Assembly: GCA_009760855.2 (NCBI GenBank)
Contig: WPIO01000002.1
Location: 2,137,501 to 2,201,500, forward strand
Length of the DNA: 64,000 bases
Direction of reading: 5' to 3'
Source of the DNA: Cristatella mucedo
Lineage: Eukaryota > Bryozoa > Phylactolaemata > Cristatellidae
Shown here: positions 1-13,690 of the stretch, piece by piece
How positions within the stretch are numbered: the first letter of the stretch is position 1
Layout of the letters: every line of letters begins with the position of its first letter
Notes under the pieces: generated by a model
Database searches by the model: none
What the model saw: only the letters and a program-made list of their open reading frames with translations
What the model was told of the DNA's origin: nothing
Program-made: the position numbers and the translations under genes

Positions 1-599
1 CAGCTTGACGCACACTTCGATGCTAGCCCTGGTAGTACGGTCAGAGCCAACGATCCCGGCAGACAGCTACGGCTAAGATGTGGCCTGAGACCACCGGTGG
101 GCTATGGGGACTATGTGCTCACTGTTTAGCCTTCTCGTTGCCAGAGCAGTAGAGAAGAACAGCTGCTTGCTGCTCTGGTTACGTCGTGGATTGATCTCCA
201 GATCAGGTAGGCATGTGGTTTCATTTAATTGATGACACTGCCCCTGATCGTTGTACAAGTGGGCCGTGACACTCGATGTGGTATGCTGTCGGGACGTGCT
301 ATTGGTGATTGTTGTGACAAGGGAGTCAGCGGCACTCTGGTGGGCCAACGGGGCGAAGAGAGTCGTGCTTCGTCCTGCTCTGTGAGTGGTGAAATAAACC
401 GGTGATGTTGCTCGTCGGCTAGCATTCTGTGCTGTTCGCGACGATAACTCAAGCTACAGCCACTTCCTGGGTTGGTCCAATTGTTCTGGTGACCAAGCCT
501 ACATATGTGAGAGGGCGCATAAACATTGACCCTGGTTCTCTGAGTAAGGCAACGCAGCGAGAGCATTATCAACGCAGGCAACCGATGATGTCTTGGCCA
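1..599. other. No recognisable gene
   Basis: Several short overlapping open frames exist on both strands, none with a recognisable domain. The stretch lies directly upstream of a broken Ty3/gypsy reverse transcriptase and may be older pol sequence of the same element, but I cannot show this. Confidence 0.4.
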
Positions 600-1180
600 A
601 CATAAATGGCTGTAACTACTTATTTTCACTTCATTCTACGGCGGGCTTCACTGAGATTATTAATGGACACGCTCAGCAGCTTGCTTTACTCTGTTGTCAT
701 ACCCTTTGGACGCTATGGGTACCTTTCTCCTGTTCTAATGGCGTTTGATTCCAGCTTTGCCAAAAGATTTGTGGATATCACTAGAGTTGTTCACATACAT
801 CATTAATGTTAAGGTCGTGGGCCCCACGGTCGAAAGGCAAGATGACCGCGTCTACCATGTGCAGCAGCGCTGCTGTGAGATCATCATTGGCCTCACTCAA
901 TCAGGGACAAATAAATCCTCCATAGGCTGGAGCTGACTTATTTCTGACATACATTTTCGGCCAGCGGCAGGCAGTTTGAATCAGACAAATTTACAGGAGT
1001 TTTCTGAGCTTTCCTTCCCTGGCTCATAAGAAGCTCAATTCCAGCGCTTCTTGGGGATGACCGACTATTTGACCAAGACTTGCCCAGCCCTATTAGAAGG
1101 CATGACGGTCCTGCGGCAGCTGACAGAGACAGGCTCTAAGACAAAGTCCATGGATATGCCTTCGAGAATTTTTAGTACGT
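600..1180 (+). pseudogene. Broken Ty3/gypsy reverse transcriptase fragment
   Basis: Successive pieces, in shifting frames, follow the order of a Ty3/gypsy reverse transcriptase. A piece reading VVIPFGRYGY (about 690-720) resembles the TPFGRY motif. At about 790-900 comes a thumb-side piece ending VQQRCCEI, preceded by YIIN where the catalytic YxDD box is expected. A piece around 945-965 reads YFGHIFSASG-like in a shifted frame. From 1,052 the frame reads QRFLGMTDYLTK, then LRQL, typical of the end of the RT domain (FLGMvnYl..fipnl..pLR.L). Stop codons, frameshifts and the lost aspartates show that it is dead. The assignment rests on motif order, which I read by eye. A BEL/Pao element would be the main alternative. 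Confidence 0.6.
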
Positions 1181-1372
1181 GTTTTCCGGCGCACCTACGC
1201 TGGCCTTTCGTGATTTTTCGAAACCAGTGATGTTGCTGTTGATGCCCAACATCGTGGGCTGTGGCAAGCACGGCGGCTACTTTTTTCTTCTCACACTGCC
1301 GTTGCAGCAGCGGTACGCTCGCGTCGAGAAGGAGACGGTGGCTGTGCAGTTCGGTCTGGGAACGCTTTCGTC

Positions 1373-1606
1373 GATGTGCTTATGCGTGCTGACACTGTGC
1401 ATGCTGCCACTAACCACATTTGCATGCTGACCCTGTGCATGTCACCCCTAACCATGTTATTCATTTCGTTTGTTTTTCAAGCATGATTTTACTTACCATT
1501 CAATTGCATTTCACTTTACAGCAAATGTAAAGCGCCTAGAGAGAGATTAAGTTCTCTGAGGGCGCTTTATCAAGTGAATTATTATTATTATTATTATTAT
1601 AATTAT
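1373..1606 (+). mobile_element. LINE-A 3' end (L2/CR1-like)
   Basis: This is a 5'-truncated 3' UTR of the LINE-A family. It contains two diverged copies of a short unit around GCATGCTGAC...CACTAACC. Then comes the family hairpin (AAAGCGCCTAGAGAGAG ... TTCTCTGAGGGCGCTTT) and a tail of ATT repeats at about 1,580-1,606. Confidence 0.85.
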
Positions 1607-2399
1607 TACATAATTAATCTGCAGGCAATCGTGAGAACTGACCACAGGCTCTTGCTAAGCGATATCAACAAAGCAGCATCATAGGGGTCACCCATGTTGC
1701 CGCCAAGGTGCATTCCCTCTCCGAAATACTACTTTAATTTAAGTACCAGTGAAAGAAGTTCCCAAAATGTGGTTACGTAAAGTGACGTAGTTACCAAAAA
1801 CATACAAGGGAGATCGGCTCCTAATCGGTGCTTTTGAAGAAAAGCCCGTAGTGCAAACGCAGCTTAAGGCTGCCCAGCTGGATGGGTACTAGTGTGGGGC
1901 CAGCACGCTTAGTTTCGGCTCGACGAAGGTTGAATGGCGAAGCCCCCCCCCCTTCCAGATGCGGGCTGTGGATGACGATGGCGCTGTAATGTGCGTAGGC
2001 GAGTGAATGACGACGCAGGCGGGAGATCTGACATGCCGGTGCTGTAGCCATCAGGTATGCTTCTCCGAAGCAAGAGACACGACGATGAAAAGAGAGTGGG
2101 TAGTGTCCACACAGGCCGAAAGTGAAAACGGCAGCTGAATAGGTGTTTTGATCACGCGACACCAGCCCATTCATTAACCAATCCGCTGATTCGGCGGATA
2201 CAGCTAAGCTGCAGTGCATCACGTGCTCTCGAATAGCACGCCAATTAGGCGGTCGGAGCTGTGCGAATCCGGTTTTGGCTGAACGACGAGGCGGAGATTG
2301 GACGCACACTCAAACACAGAAAAAAGGCACTTAAATTAGGCACGAGGAGCCAACTGGTCTAAATGAATAAAGAACGGCGGAATGTCGCCATAAGCTATC
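1607..2399. other. Intergenic, no supported gene
   Basis: There is a minus-strand open frame of 162 codons (2,309-1,821) without any recognisable domain, low complexity or splice support. I treat it as chance. Nothing else stands out. Confidence 0.4.
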
Positions 2400-3237
2400 T
2401 TACCTGCCCGAAATCTATGTGTCATATTCCAAAGTGATCTTTCGTTAAACGACTACATCAGCTCCACAATAAAGTCTGCCTACTTTTAGCTAGATAACCT
2501 TGCTAAAAGTCGTGCATGTTTAGGCGGGAATACCACATCTCAATTGGTCAATGCATTTGCGACATCTCGTCTTGACTTCTGTAACTCACTGCTTGCCTGT
2601 CTACCGACCTGTGCAATCGGGCGCTTACAGCTGCTGCCAAACTGTGCAGCTAGGCTTGTCTGTTGTGAGCGTCGCAGTTGCCACATCACACCACCTCTCT
2701 TCGACCAGCACTAGCTCCAAGTCAAGCTGCGAATCACTTTGAAGGTTTAGTCCCTTTATTCTTTGGCTCCAGCCTAGCTATCAGATCTACTGATCCACCA
2801 AGCTCAGCATCGTACCGCCCACTTTTATGAATTAATCATTTACCTTTACCTTGTACGAACATCGAGTCCTTTGGAGACAGCGCATTTAGTTCGTATGCTC
2901 ACAAAGTCTGGAACTCACTCTTGACTTCCGTCACGACTTCCCCTGACTTGACCACTATTATAAAGAGATTAAAAACGCACCTATTTACGACAGCATTTAG
3001 TAGGTCCATACGATTCGTCCGTTATGTGCTCATGCGTGCTGAAACCGTTGCATGCTGCCACTAACCGCACTTGCATGCTGACCCTGTGCATGTCACCCCT
3101 AACCACGTTATTCATGTTGTTTATCAAGCCTGATACCACTCAAAATTCGGTCGTGTTTCCTTGCAGCAAATGTAAAGCGCTTAGAAAGAGATTCAATTTT
3201 CTGAGGGCGCTTGATCAAGTGTATTATTATTATTATT
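2400..3237 (+). mobile_element. LINE-A copy, RT C-terminal part and 3' UTR
   Basis: A 5'-truncated, frameshifted copy. Around 2,430-2,460 it encodes the post-RT region in pieces; around 2,560-2,600 it reads SRLDFCNSLLA, the conserved block downstream of the RT in L2/CR1-like elements. The 3' UTR carries the GCATGCTGACCCTGTGCATG unit, the hairpin and ATT repeats ending near 3,237. Confidence 0.85.
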
Positions 3238-4857
3238 ACCTGAAGCTCTTGCTCTGCGAGTTGTCATTGGAATGCTGCCATTGTGAGACGCAGTGCTGCC
3301 GTGAACCCACCACTAGTCAATGGTCGAGAAAAATTAGGATAGTTTATTAGCACGGCCGAAAAACAGAACGTGGACCGTTTCAAATATGGACAAACAACAA
3401 GCAACCAACGGGTCCAATATATAGTAGTCCTAAATTATTTCTATTGGCTGAGCAAGCTATACTAATCTTAATACTACTGGCTTCTCTTCGCGATCACGCG
3501 CTGATCAGCCCTGATCATCCGTAGCTTATGTGGCCTTGGCAGAGGCCTATTGGCCTATGTACACGTGATATGCAGCCAATCAGCAGTGGTCTGCAGCTCC
3601 AAAAAAAGTCGGTGTTCTGAGTCACTCAGTGCTGCACTGCTGGTCAAGGTGAACCACCTGGCACAATGACTGTGAATCGGATTCAACCAACGGTCAGCCG
3701 TTAAGGAGCTTTTAAGTACTGCACAAAGGCAGCTGGAAAAGCCTGTTTTCTTCCGGAAAATTATTTCTTTAAGCTCCATCCTTGAGAGGAGACCCAGAAA
3801 ACCGCACAGCACTGCGCCCTGTGTCCCAATAATGAGTATCGAGGTCAACAACTGTCAACGCCCTGACCTCGTCGAACTAGCCGTAACCAACTCTAATGTA
3901 GCCATCAGAGCAGCTCAATTAGGACAGGCTTGTCTTGCGTAATGAACACCAACTCCCATTTTCTCGCAGCCTGATTGCGCCCTCTGGTTTGTCCAGCTAA
4001 AAGTACAGTTCCGGCTAAAAGTAAAGACTAGCGAAGAACTGACAAGAAGGTTTTATTATATGTGGGGGATATTTGCACGATTTCTTCGTCGCAAAAGTCC
4101 GAGATAGTTCGCTCCGACTGTATCTCCAGGAAGTTCTGGACGCAAAGCCTTAGCTTAGAGCCTTAAGCTACCCTTGTTCTGTTCACATTTTCTCGTTAAA
4201 ACTCGCCTGCTCGACATACTACCGACCGGCTAGCAGCTGCGAGACCGAAGACTGCCTAATTCCTTCATGCCGTGCAGAATGTAATCGCTGCGCCAGCCGG
4301 CTGCTACCTTCGACCGCCCCGTAGTGCGCTGCCTTTTCGTGTAACGCCTACCCTACTACGATAATTCATCTCGTGCTCGTTGCTTCTTCACTCTATTCCT
4401 ATCATGAAAATATCGCCGAGCTCACTGACCGTGTTACAGAAGAGTTCCAGTTTACAGCGATTCAGTGAACTCAGTACATGAAAAGGACGCTCTCTCCTTG
4501 CCTGGATGCGGCTGGCATCGCTGCACTGTCTTGGACCATCTAAGGTCACATGCAGCCAGTCTCAGGTGCATAGGTGCATAGAGCTCCCCAGCCCACTGCA
4601 AACTGACCTCGCTGTGGTCCACGGGGATTTTGACGCGACCAAACGGCCGCTGCCGCCCCGTGGAATTTTGCTCACAGGCAAAAGTAACAAGCTGGCACAA
4701 TCTTTACAGAGAAGTAGCAAAAGTCTGGGAGATGACGACCAATCGTGTTGGTACCGCATAACCTTCGGGCAGGAAGCTCGCAGGGCTCTTACAGTGTGCT
4801 GAGGCTCTGAGTGCACTACGAAACTCTCCAGCCTTTTACCCCCTGAGATTTGTGACA
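3238..4857. other. Intergenic, no supported gene
   Basis: Only short open frames without domains are present. No RNA gene or repeat from the families described here was recognised. Confidence 0.4.
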
Positions 4858-5365
4858 TTAATAATAATAATAATATTGCACTTGATAAAGCGCCATCAGA
4901 GAACTTAATCTCTTTCTAGGCGCTTTACATTTGCTGCAAAGTGATACGCTATAGAATAGTAAGTAAAATCATGCTTGAAAAACAAACAAAATGAATAACA
5001 TGGTTAGGGGTTACATGCACTGGGTCAGCATGCAAATGTGGTTAGTGGCAGCATGAACAGTGTCAGCACGCATAAGCACATCGAAGACGAATCACAAGGA
5101 CCCACTAAATGCTGTCCTAAATAGGTATGTTTTTAAGTTTCTTTTAAATGTGGTCAGGTCAGGGGATGTTCTGATGCAGGTCGGGAGGGAGTTCCAGGCT
5201 GTGGGAGCATACGAGCTAAATGCACGGTCTCCAAAGGATTTAAGGTTTGTACGAGGTATTTCTAGACTGTTGGATTCCGAAAAGCGAGTGGTACGATGCT
5301 TTGCCTGATGGGGTAGTATCTCTGAAAGATAGGCTGGAGCCATAGAATGAAGAGACTGTGAAGTT
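4858..5365 (-). mobile_element. LINE-A copy, 3' part
   Basis: On the plus strand this reads from the (AAT)n tail through the hairpin and 3' UTR into the C-terminal coding block. That block on the minus strand reads KSFGDRAFSSYAPTAWNSLP followed by a KRNLKTYLF motif. It is nearly identical by eye to the copy at 27,706-28,985, so both insertions look young. The homology stops near 5,365. Confidence 0.88.
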
Positions 5366-5879
5366 ACGGCCTGAAACGCATTGCAATAAAATCTTCTCGC
5401 CGCCCCCAAGTACGCTCGATGGCATTACTTCCTTTCTTTCCACGGTTCGGTTGCCCGCAGCCCATAATCACGCCGTTAACTAATTTTTGATCTTATGCGC
5501 GTTTTATGGTGGACGCTGGAGCCGCCATCTCTGCGCTGACAGCCGGCACTGAATCTTTCTCCTTGACTTCGATGTCCAAAAGCACGATGCTAACGGCAAG
5601 CCGATTGCCTCCTATGGCTGCCGGAGATTAATGTTGAATTTTGAAATAAAACAGACGCTTTCTCGGTGCTTTGCTGTAGTAGCTGTCTATTGTTCCCCCT
5701 ACCGCCAGATGGTCTGGATTCTCTTGCTCAGTTAAGGCTAATATTGGACATGGCAGCACAATATATTCGTTTCTACCTATTCACATATTTTCCGCAGCCA
5801 CGCCTATTGAACCCCCTGACCCTCGACTGCATCGACCTCCGCCACAAATCAACACACCTAAGATTAAATATATGAATAT

Positions 5880-6022
5880 ACAACTCATTCGTATAGCGCC
5901 ATGAGAGAACCTAATCTCTATTTGGGCGCTTTAAATATGCCTCGGGGCTCGAGCCCAGGACCTCAACCAGACCTCGTTCGGGGCGAGCACAATAGCCGAT
6001 GGACTGAACTAGCTCGGCAAGA
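5880..6022 (-). mobile_element. SINE-1 (tRNA-derived)
   Basis: Minus-strand SINE: a tRNA-like head with the GGGCTCGAGCCC B-box block, then the tail GCGCC...AGAGATTAGGTTCTCTC...GGCGCTATAC, which resembles the LINE-A hairpin. It is somewhat diverged from the copy at 38,457. Confidence 0.8.
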
Positions 6023-6814
6023 TTGACTGTTACGCGAAAGCCCAGGACACCGCGTCAGGCCCACCATCGCGAACTGCTTTCGAACTACAGGGCCGTTGGT
6101 TTGGGATTGAGCACGTCGCCGGCATCATTTCAAACTGTCGAGATTGATGCTCTCCTAGAAGACAACCTACTACAAACTTTTAACCGCAAGTTCGCTTCCC
6201 ACTGTACATGGAACGGAAGCCTTACGGAACCTAGATATCTTTATTTCAGCACGGTAGAAAATATCAATGTTCCGAACCTCATGTCCTTTTTTAAATACAG
6301 GGTTTCCGAGCGCCGCTAGCAGAAGGCTTATTTAGTCTAACATAGTCGACGTGTACCATCAAAATTCCGTGGCTCCAGGCGACTCAACTAAGACCGTAGT
6401 CGCCACATTCCATTCGGTCTTTCCGAATACATACACAAGTCTGAGCAACCCTGAAATTTATTACAGCGATTTGTGTCTACAAGCCGGGAGGGTTTGACTT
6501 TTTCTTTGCGTACGACGTACATAAGATGTTTTGATTGAGAGCATTTAACGCTGAGCCAACGACCCACTAGGATTCACTGTTTCGAGCGTCTCTAAATACT
6601 TGGCATTGGGTTGAAGCATGTGAAAGGTGTTTGTGATCTTTAAAGTTTGAGCTTCATTGGTCATGTTGTCTCCGAGGACGGATGGTGCTGAATCGTGCTG
6701 AATCCTGCTCAACTTGAAACTGTCGCGTTTTCCCAATCGTAGGTCTTTTTGAAAGCTTTGATGTTTCCTAAAAATCGTCAAATAGTATCCCCGTTTTCTC
6801 CTCCTTTGTATCGA

Positions 6815-7080
6815 TGCATTTCGCCTACTCTTTGCAGCTCTCGCCATCAAGCAATGGGTTCAGCTCCCTTCTCAGAACAGCGGGTTTGTCATCGCCTTTT
6901 TCTACAAGCCACTCTCCTCTTCCTGTTGAAGATGCGCTTATGGCTCTCATAGTCGATACGTCTAAACTACCTTTGGGAGCGGTTCTACAGCAATTGCATA
7001 ACGGCCGTTGAAAACCGCTGGCTGCCGTTTCTCGGGTTGCGACCGCCACCAAACACCGCTCTTCGGGATTTGACTTATAA
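6815..7080 (+). pseudogene. Ty3/gypsy RNase H fragment
   Basis: The frame 6,814-7,011 ends with LIVDTSKLPLGAVLQQLHNG, matching the start of the Ty3/gypsy RNase H domain (l.vDAS..avGAVLqQ). After a TGA that replaces the usual Trp, it continues KPLAAVSR...TKHRSSGFD, matching kPlaf.SR.l...e.rYs.fD. It is a relic. It could belong to the same original insertion as the RT piece at 600-1,180, separated by later LINE and SINE insertions, or be independent. Confidence 0.65.
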
Positions 7081-7799
7081 CTGTCGTCTGTGTGGTTCGG
7101 CATACAGAACGATGGCCCAGAACAACGCCAACGGTTTATTGTACAAGGCACGGAGCAGCAAGACGCACGACTGCCTTCGCCCCCTTCTCACACTTGAGTC
7201 TCCCCTCCTCCACTCCTCCGGTCCACCATCTCACCACCAGCAGGTTACCGGCCTGTGTATATACTACATCACAGGCTCATCAGAGGAGCCGGCATACACT
7301 CAAACTACAGTCTGATGACGAGACTAAGCATCACTTCTACTTCTTCGTAGGGGTGAAGCATTCAGTCTCTAGAGTGTTCAAAAGTGTTAATACATGCCAT
7401 TCGCACACTCTTTCGACAGTTCTCAGCCCGACAGCTCAGCTTGCCTTTCATTCACAGCCAATTGTAAAAGGTTTACGTAGCCAATCAGCTGCCTTTGAAT
7501 ACTGCGGCCGATAACCTGTAACCGACCAAGGGAAGCAATAACCGTCTCGCACCTGAAATGGGCTGCCGTAGATTCGGCGGTCCATCATATAATAGCCTTT
7601 CTCGGCGGCAGCACGTCTATTTCTTCGCTGAGTTTTTAGGTCCACTCAATTTATCCTCCTTAGTCCTAACTTTCCTATTCTGGTACTCGGACAGGATCAG
7701 CGTGCTCTTCGAAATTTCCGCGGTCGATTCAGCCCCGACATAAAGCAGCACTTTAGGCGACGCGTCTTTGATGCTACCTATAGGTAAACAGTCCTCCTC

Positions 7800-8300
7800 T
7801 ATCTAGAGTTTCTCTAACCTCATTTCAATTGTGCGTACAATTGAAATCAATTTTTCCTCGTTATTGGTGATTTTCAAATTCATTTTGACGAACTAACTGG
7901 CGCCTTCAGTGCCAAATTTCGTGCTCTAACTGACTCATTTTGTCTTGTGCCTCATGAACATGGCCCTACTCACATCAAGGGTATCAAACTTGGTTAAACT
8001 TTCTCCTTCAACTTGCTATCATCAATCTATTATTACCATATTATGCCGATCTGACCACATGCACATCTCATTCAGTCTACAGCCTGTGCCCTCCTCCACA
8101 GTTAAAGTTCGCTATGAATCGCAAAACCTGTAGACCATCGACATCGATGCTGAGCAATACACTATTTTCATCGCCCGTACTTCTCAACCCTCTTCCGCCC
8201 CGTCATCCTTAGTAGAACGCTGCGACACGACACTAGCTGTCAGGCTGTACAAGTTTTCACCTCTGACTAAGCTCACTGTGTGCTGATGTTTACTGCAGAA
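7800..8300 (+). pseudogene. LINE endonuclease (APE) relic, 5' part of a decayed L2-like LINE
   Basis: Beginning at about 7,862 one frame reads GDFQIHFDELTGAFSAKF..., then FCLVPHEHGPTHIKG. These are the GDFNiH, SFgLvQ and PTHi.GH blocks of the C-terminal part of an APE-type endonuclease. From about 8,065 another frame reads SFSLQPVPSSTVKVRYESQN and leads into the linker. The endonuclease, linker and RT (9,080-11,330) are in family order, so this is one old element interrupted by SINE-2 (8,320) and a satellite fragment (8,590). Frameshifts make it non-functional. Confidence 0.72.
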
Positions 8301-8319
8301 ACTAGATTAGCTATGTCTA

Positions 8320-8475
8320 TTAAGCCGTGATGGCACACTAGGTAAGGCGGCTTCTTTTCACGACCTCGGTCCCGAGAGGTCGGGGTTCGATTCCTGCGGT
8401 GGGCGATCCTTTGTTGCCGCCGCAAGCGGCAGTGATAGCCGTAAAGGCTCTTCTATACACAAAAGAGGCTGTTGA
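8320..8475 (+). mobile_element. SINE-2 (tRNA-derived)
   Basis: Internal Pol III promoter: A box TGGCACACTAG at 8,331-8,341 fits TRGYNNANNNG, and B box GTTCGATTC at 8,385-8,393 fits GWTCRANNC. A non-tRNA body follows (CCGCAAGCGGCAGTGATAGC, then AAAGGCTCTTCTATACA), ending in AAAGAGGCTGTT. It is the best preserved copy of this family in the window. It lies inside an older LINE. Confidence 0.85.
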
Positions 8476-8589
8476 ATCAGCTAGTTTAAGCGAAAGCTTA
8501 AACAAACAGAACAGATCAGGGCTGACTGTCCATCGACAGGCAAATGAGGGCCACTGTAGATCGTTGCACTCCATGCTCCGACCCACTTC

Positions 8590-8800
8590 TTGCTCCCGTG
8601 CATTGCTGACAGTTAACGAGCAAAGCAGCTTGAAAATGCCATGTTCTCACTATACTCCGCGGAATGTTACATGTAACGACAGTTGAAGCTTTACACGCCA
8701 ATTTCTCGTCCGTTGACCTAGTTGGGGTATTTGCTTGGGCAATTTTAGTCGATTGCCATTCATTGCTTGCGGTTGTACGTGCACGATGGGTTGAAAGAAT
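8590..8800. repeat. Isolated fragment of the foldback-type satellite
   Basis: Shares TGCATTGCTGACAGTTAACG, AATGTTACATGTAACGACA and CGATTGCCATTCATTGCT with the interior of the element at 13,896-18,421 (best match about 15,070-15,310). The satellite unit therefore exists outside that element, on the same strand as the matching monomers. Confidence 0.75.
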
Positions 8801-9079
8801 GGGAAGCTATCTCCATCCTTAACCAACGTAAATTGTGAGTGCCTTGGAAGATACGTTTAGAAAACTCACAAGAGCATTGAATTTGCTTGTCTTGCAGAAT
8901 TCTATGTACTTGGCTCGTCCGGTGAGGAAGCATTGTGGGTGCGTGGCAGCAAGCAATAATACAGGTCTTATAGAAGGGCAGCTGTGCAACTAGCTTAGCT
9001 GGTTAAATGAAATAAATTAGCGATATTCGGCTTGTACATGCCATCATTAACTTGGCCTGCGGGTCATTGGAGTGGAAAG

Positions 9080-11330
<2,251 letters not shown>

Positions 11331-12046
11331 TACAAGCCTTTCTAGAATGGTGGGGATTAAGCTTTAGCACTCGGGGTTAGTCTTACAGACCGTGGAGCCC
11401 CACTTTGGCTACGCCGCATGGAACAATTGTGAGACTATTTGACTGCCAGGGTATCCGACGGCATAACGAAGTCTTTGTAGACGTTCCAAATAAACGCCAA
11501 TAAAGGCTGAAATCCTCGCCTGTCCACACGTGCACAAAACATCGACTGTCGTCCTGCTTGGTTTAAGTGGCGTGATGAATGAACGCATTAGTTTTGGCAC
11601 CATTCAAATGGTTTACGAAAAAAGTGCGATTGCCAGGATATTTTGTTTGCCTCAGTTTTCACTCCGATGCAGAGCCGCTTTGGCAGAGCGACTGACCTAA
11701 TTGAAGCAACAGTTCCGCTTCCCGCCTGCCCTCTCTCCACCATACCAGACCGCTCTGTGTTTGCCACCCAGGACCTCGCCCCATCCATTAAAGTTTTCGT
11801 ACGAGCCGACCGTGCCAAGCTTCTTGTAGGAGGTTGCCATCATTAGGTTTCCTTCAAATATTGCTTCATTCTTGCTTGACTCGCAGAGTGATCACACGAA
11901 AAGATTTTGCGAGCATCTTATGAATCGGGCCATTCCCGATGCTACTCCCGATGTGTTTTACTTTCCGATATTGCCCTTGATACCCACTGCCTCATTATTT
12001 CATTCTTACATGTTGAGCTCGCGATGTCCTATAAACAGGGGTTAAT
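11331..12046. other. Intergenic, no supported gene
   Basis: Short open frames on both strands without recognisable domains or splice structure. Confidence 0.4.
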
Positions 12047-12132
12047 GATAATAACAATGATGCACTTGATAAAGCGCGCTCAGAGAACTCAATCTCTCTC
12101 TGGGCGCTTTACATTTGCTGCAAAGGGAAACG
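12047..12132 (-). mobile_element. LINE-A tail
   Basis: Minus-strand 3' end only: an AT-rich tail, the hairpin (AAAGCGC...GAGAACTCAATCTCTC...GGGCGCTTT) and the start of the 3' UTR (TTTGCTGCAAAG). Confidence 0.85.
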
Positions 12133-13530
12133 CTTTGCACCAGCCAAGTCGTCCGCCACGCTTTTCAAACAAAGCAACGAAGAAGGCGTGCTCTTGACGG
12201 TGCCTGTGATTTGTCGTTACTTCAGTCTTGCCAAAGTCCTCACCAAGAAGTGAAGCCACGCTTGGCTTCTGAGTCTTCGTTCGGTATTGCTTAGGTTTTG
12301 GACAGCCCCGCCAATCTTTGTGACGGTTGTGCCCAGACTGAAGGAGTATAGAAGCCAGAGTCGCTGTTTGAACGCGACTGGAGCAAAGAGCGACAAGTGA
12401 AGCAAAACCCACGAAGCGAATGGGAAAGCGAGCGCAAGCGCAGACGCAGTGGTGCGCGAAAGAGCAGCAACGATGCGACACCTTCGTGCCCGAAGGTGTC
12501 ACTGAAGTGGCAATGAAGCCAAGAGCCTTCGAGTGCGTGAGTGGGTAGTGAGCCTGCGTGCATGGGCGTGTGCGCCCGCCTGCCTACTGTCTGCTACGGC
12601 CGCAGCAGCTAATTCGCACAGTGGTGACGGTCTCGAGGCCTGCGCTGCCTTCGTCCGTGTGCCGTGGCGGCGCATTGCCAATGTCGATTGCGCCTTTGGA
12701 CTGTCGGAGAGTGCGCTAGGATTCCTCCGAACCAATCGGGATGGGCTTTGTGCATATTTACCCACGCTCCACACTGGCTACTGACCAATGATGCACACAA
12801 GAACCCCGTCGAAGCGGTTCGTATCCAACGCGGACCTCTGTGGTGAGTGCTTAACTGTGCCGCCCGCGAGCAATTTTTCGAGAGGCTTTCTTCCTTTCCG
12901 CTTTGGCCGTCCAAGGCTGAGTACTGAGCTCGTGGCTTGCCGAAAGGAAGCCACAAATTCTTCGGATAACGGAAAAGCCAGACTACGCATTCGTGCTCGT
13001 AATGCACCCGCGACATCGGTATACGGCTACAGATTTGCCGTGACAACTAAGAGTGACGGGTAAGTGATTCTTGAATAGTTCCAATTTTTAAGAAATGCAA
13101 TCGAAATAAGTTTTAATAAATTTAAACTACACCCTAGAGATATATCCTTATTAGCATAGTGTTTTGCGACCAATGATTGTCGTATTTTAACGACATCTGG
13201 TACTACCACACGACTCCAAAAATGTACACTCTCTCGGCAGTGCCCATCGCCAAACAAATGTGCGTGCAGAGGGCTGCGCTGCTGAAAAGTGGCTACTGCG
13301 ATCCATTCTTGGATAATTGCAGCTCATTTCTCTGGCAAGATTTACCGCTTTGGCGTTTTTGCGGCAAATGTGCCGAAAAAGCAGCCACCTAAAAAATTCC
13401 ATTACGAATCACCTTCATTACAGTCGATGCGTAGCGGCAGCAATTCATAAGCATAGTGCTGCATAGTAACTATCTTGTATTCCTTAAGTTCAAGACCACT
13501 AAGGAAAACACATTACACAGGCACACACAC
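12133..13530. other. Moderately GC-rich interval, no supported gene
   Basis: The part from about 12,400 to 13,050 is richer in GC and CpG and has several overlapping open frames up to 145 codons. None shows a domain, signal peptide or consistent splice sites. An unrecognised 5' exon or CpG-rich promoter is possible but not supported. Confidence 0.35.
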
Positions 13531-13533
13531 ACA

Positions 13534-13620
13534 TAAATATATATATATATATATATATATACATTATAGTATTCATTTTTATAGCGCCCTAAGAGAGCAA
13601 AATCCCTAAGCGGCTGTATT
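13534..13620 (-). repeat. (TA)n plus a SINE-1 tail remnant
   Basis: A (TA)n run at about 13,534-13,561 is followed by TTTTATAGCGCCCTAAGAGA, which matches the minus-strand 3' hairpin tail of SINE-1/LINE-A. The tRNA-like head is missing. Confidence 0.55.
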
Positions 13621-13642
13621 AACACGCAGGCGACGCAGACGG

Positions 13643-13687
13643 GCTAGCATACATATTGGTGGCTACGCCACCAATATGTATGCTAGC
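13643..13687. repeat. Perfect hairpin, 21-bp arms, 3-nt loop
   Basis: The left arm (13,643-13,663) begins GCTAGCATACATATTGG and is perfectly complementary to the right arm (13,667-13,687). The loop is TAC. No coding frame or known transposon end is associated. Confidence 0.95.
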
Positions 13688-13690
13688 TAA

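Noticed and set aside
1821-2309. 162-codon minus-strand open frame
   Set aside because: No recognisable similarity and no supporting signals; flanked by retroelement debris.
8331-8393. A and B boxes suggesting a genuine tRNA gene, also at the SINE-1 heads
   Set aside because: No intact cloverleaf, and the heads continue into repeated non-tRNA bodies shared by many copies, which makes them SINEs.
12089-13063. Cluster of overlapping open frames suggesting a small gene
   Set aside because: No consistent splice sites, domain or codon pattern; part overlaps a LINE-A tail.
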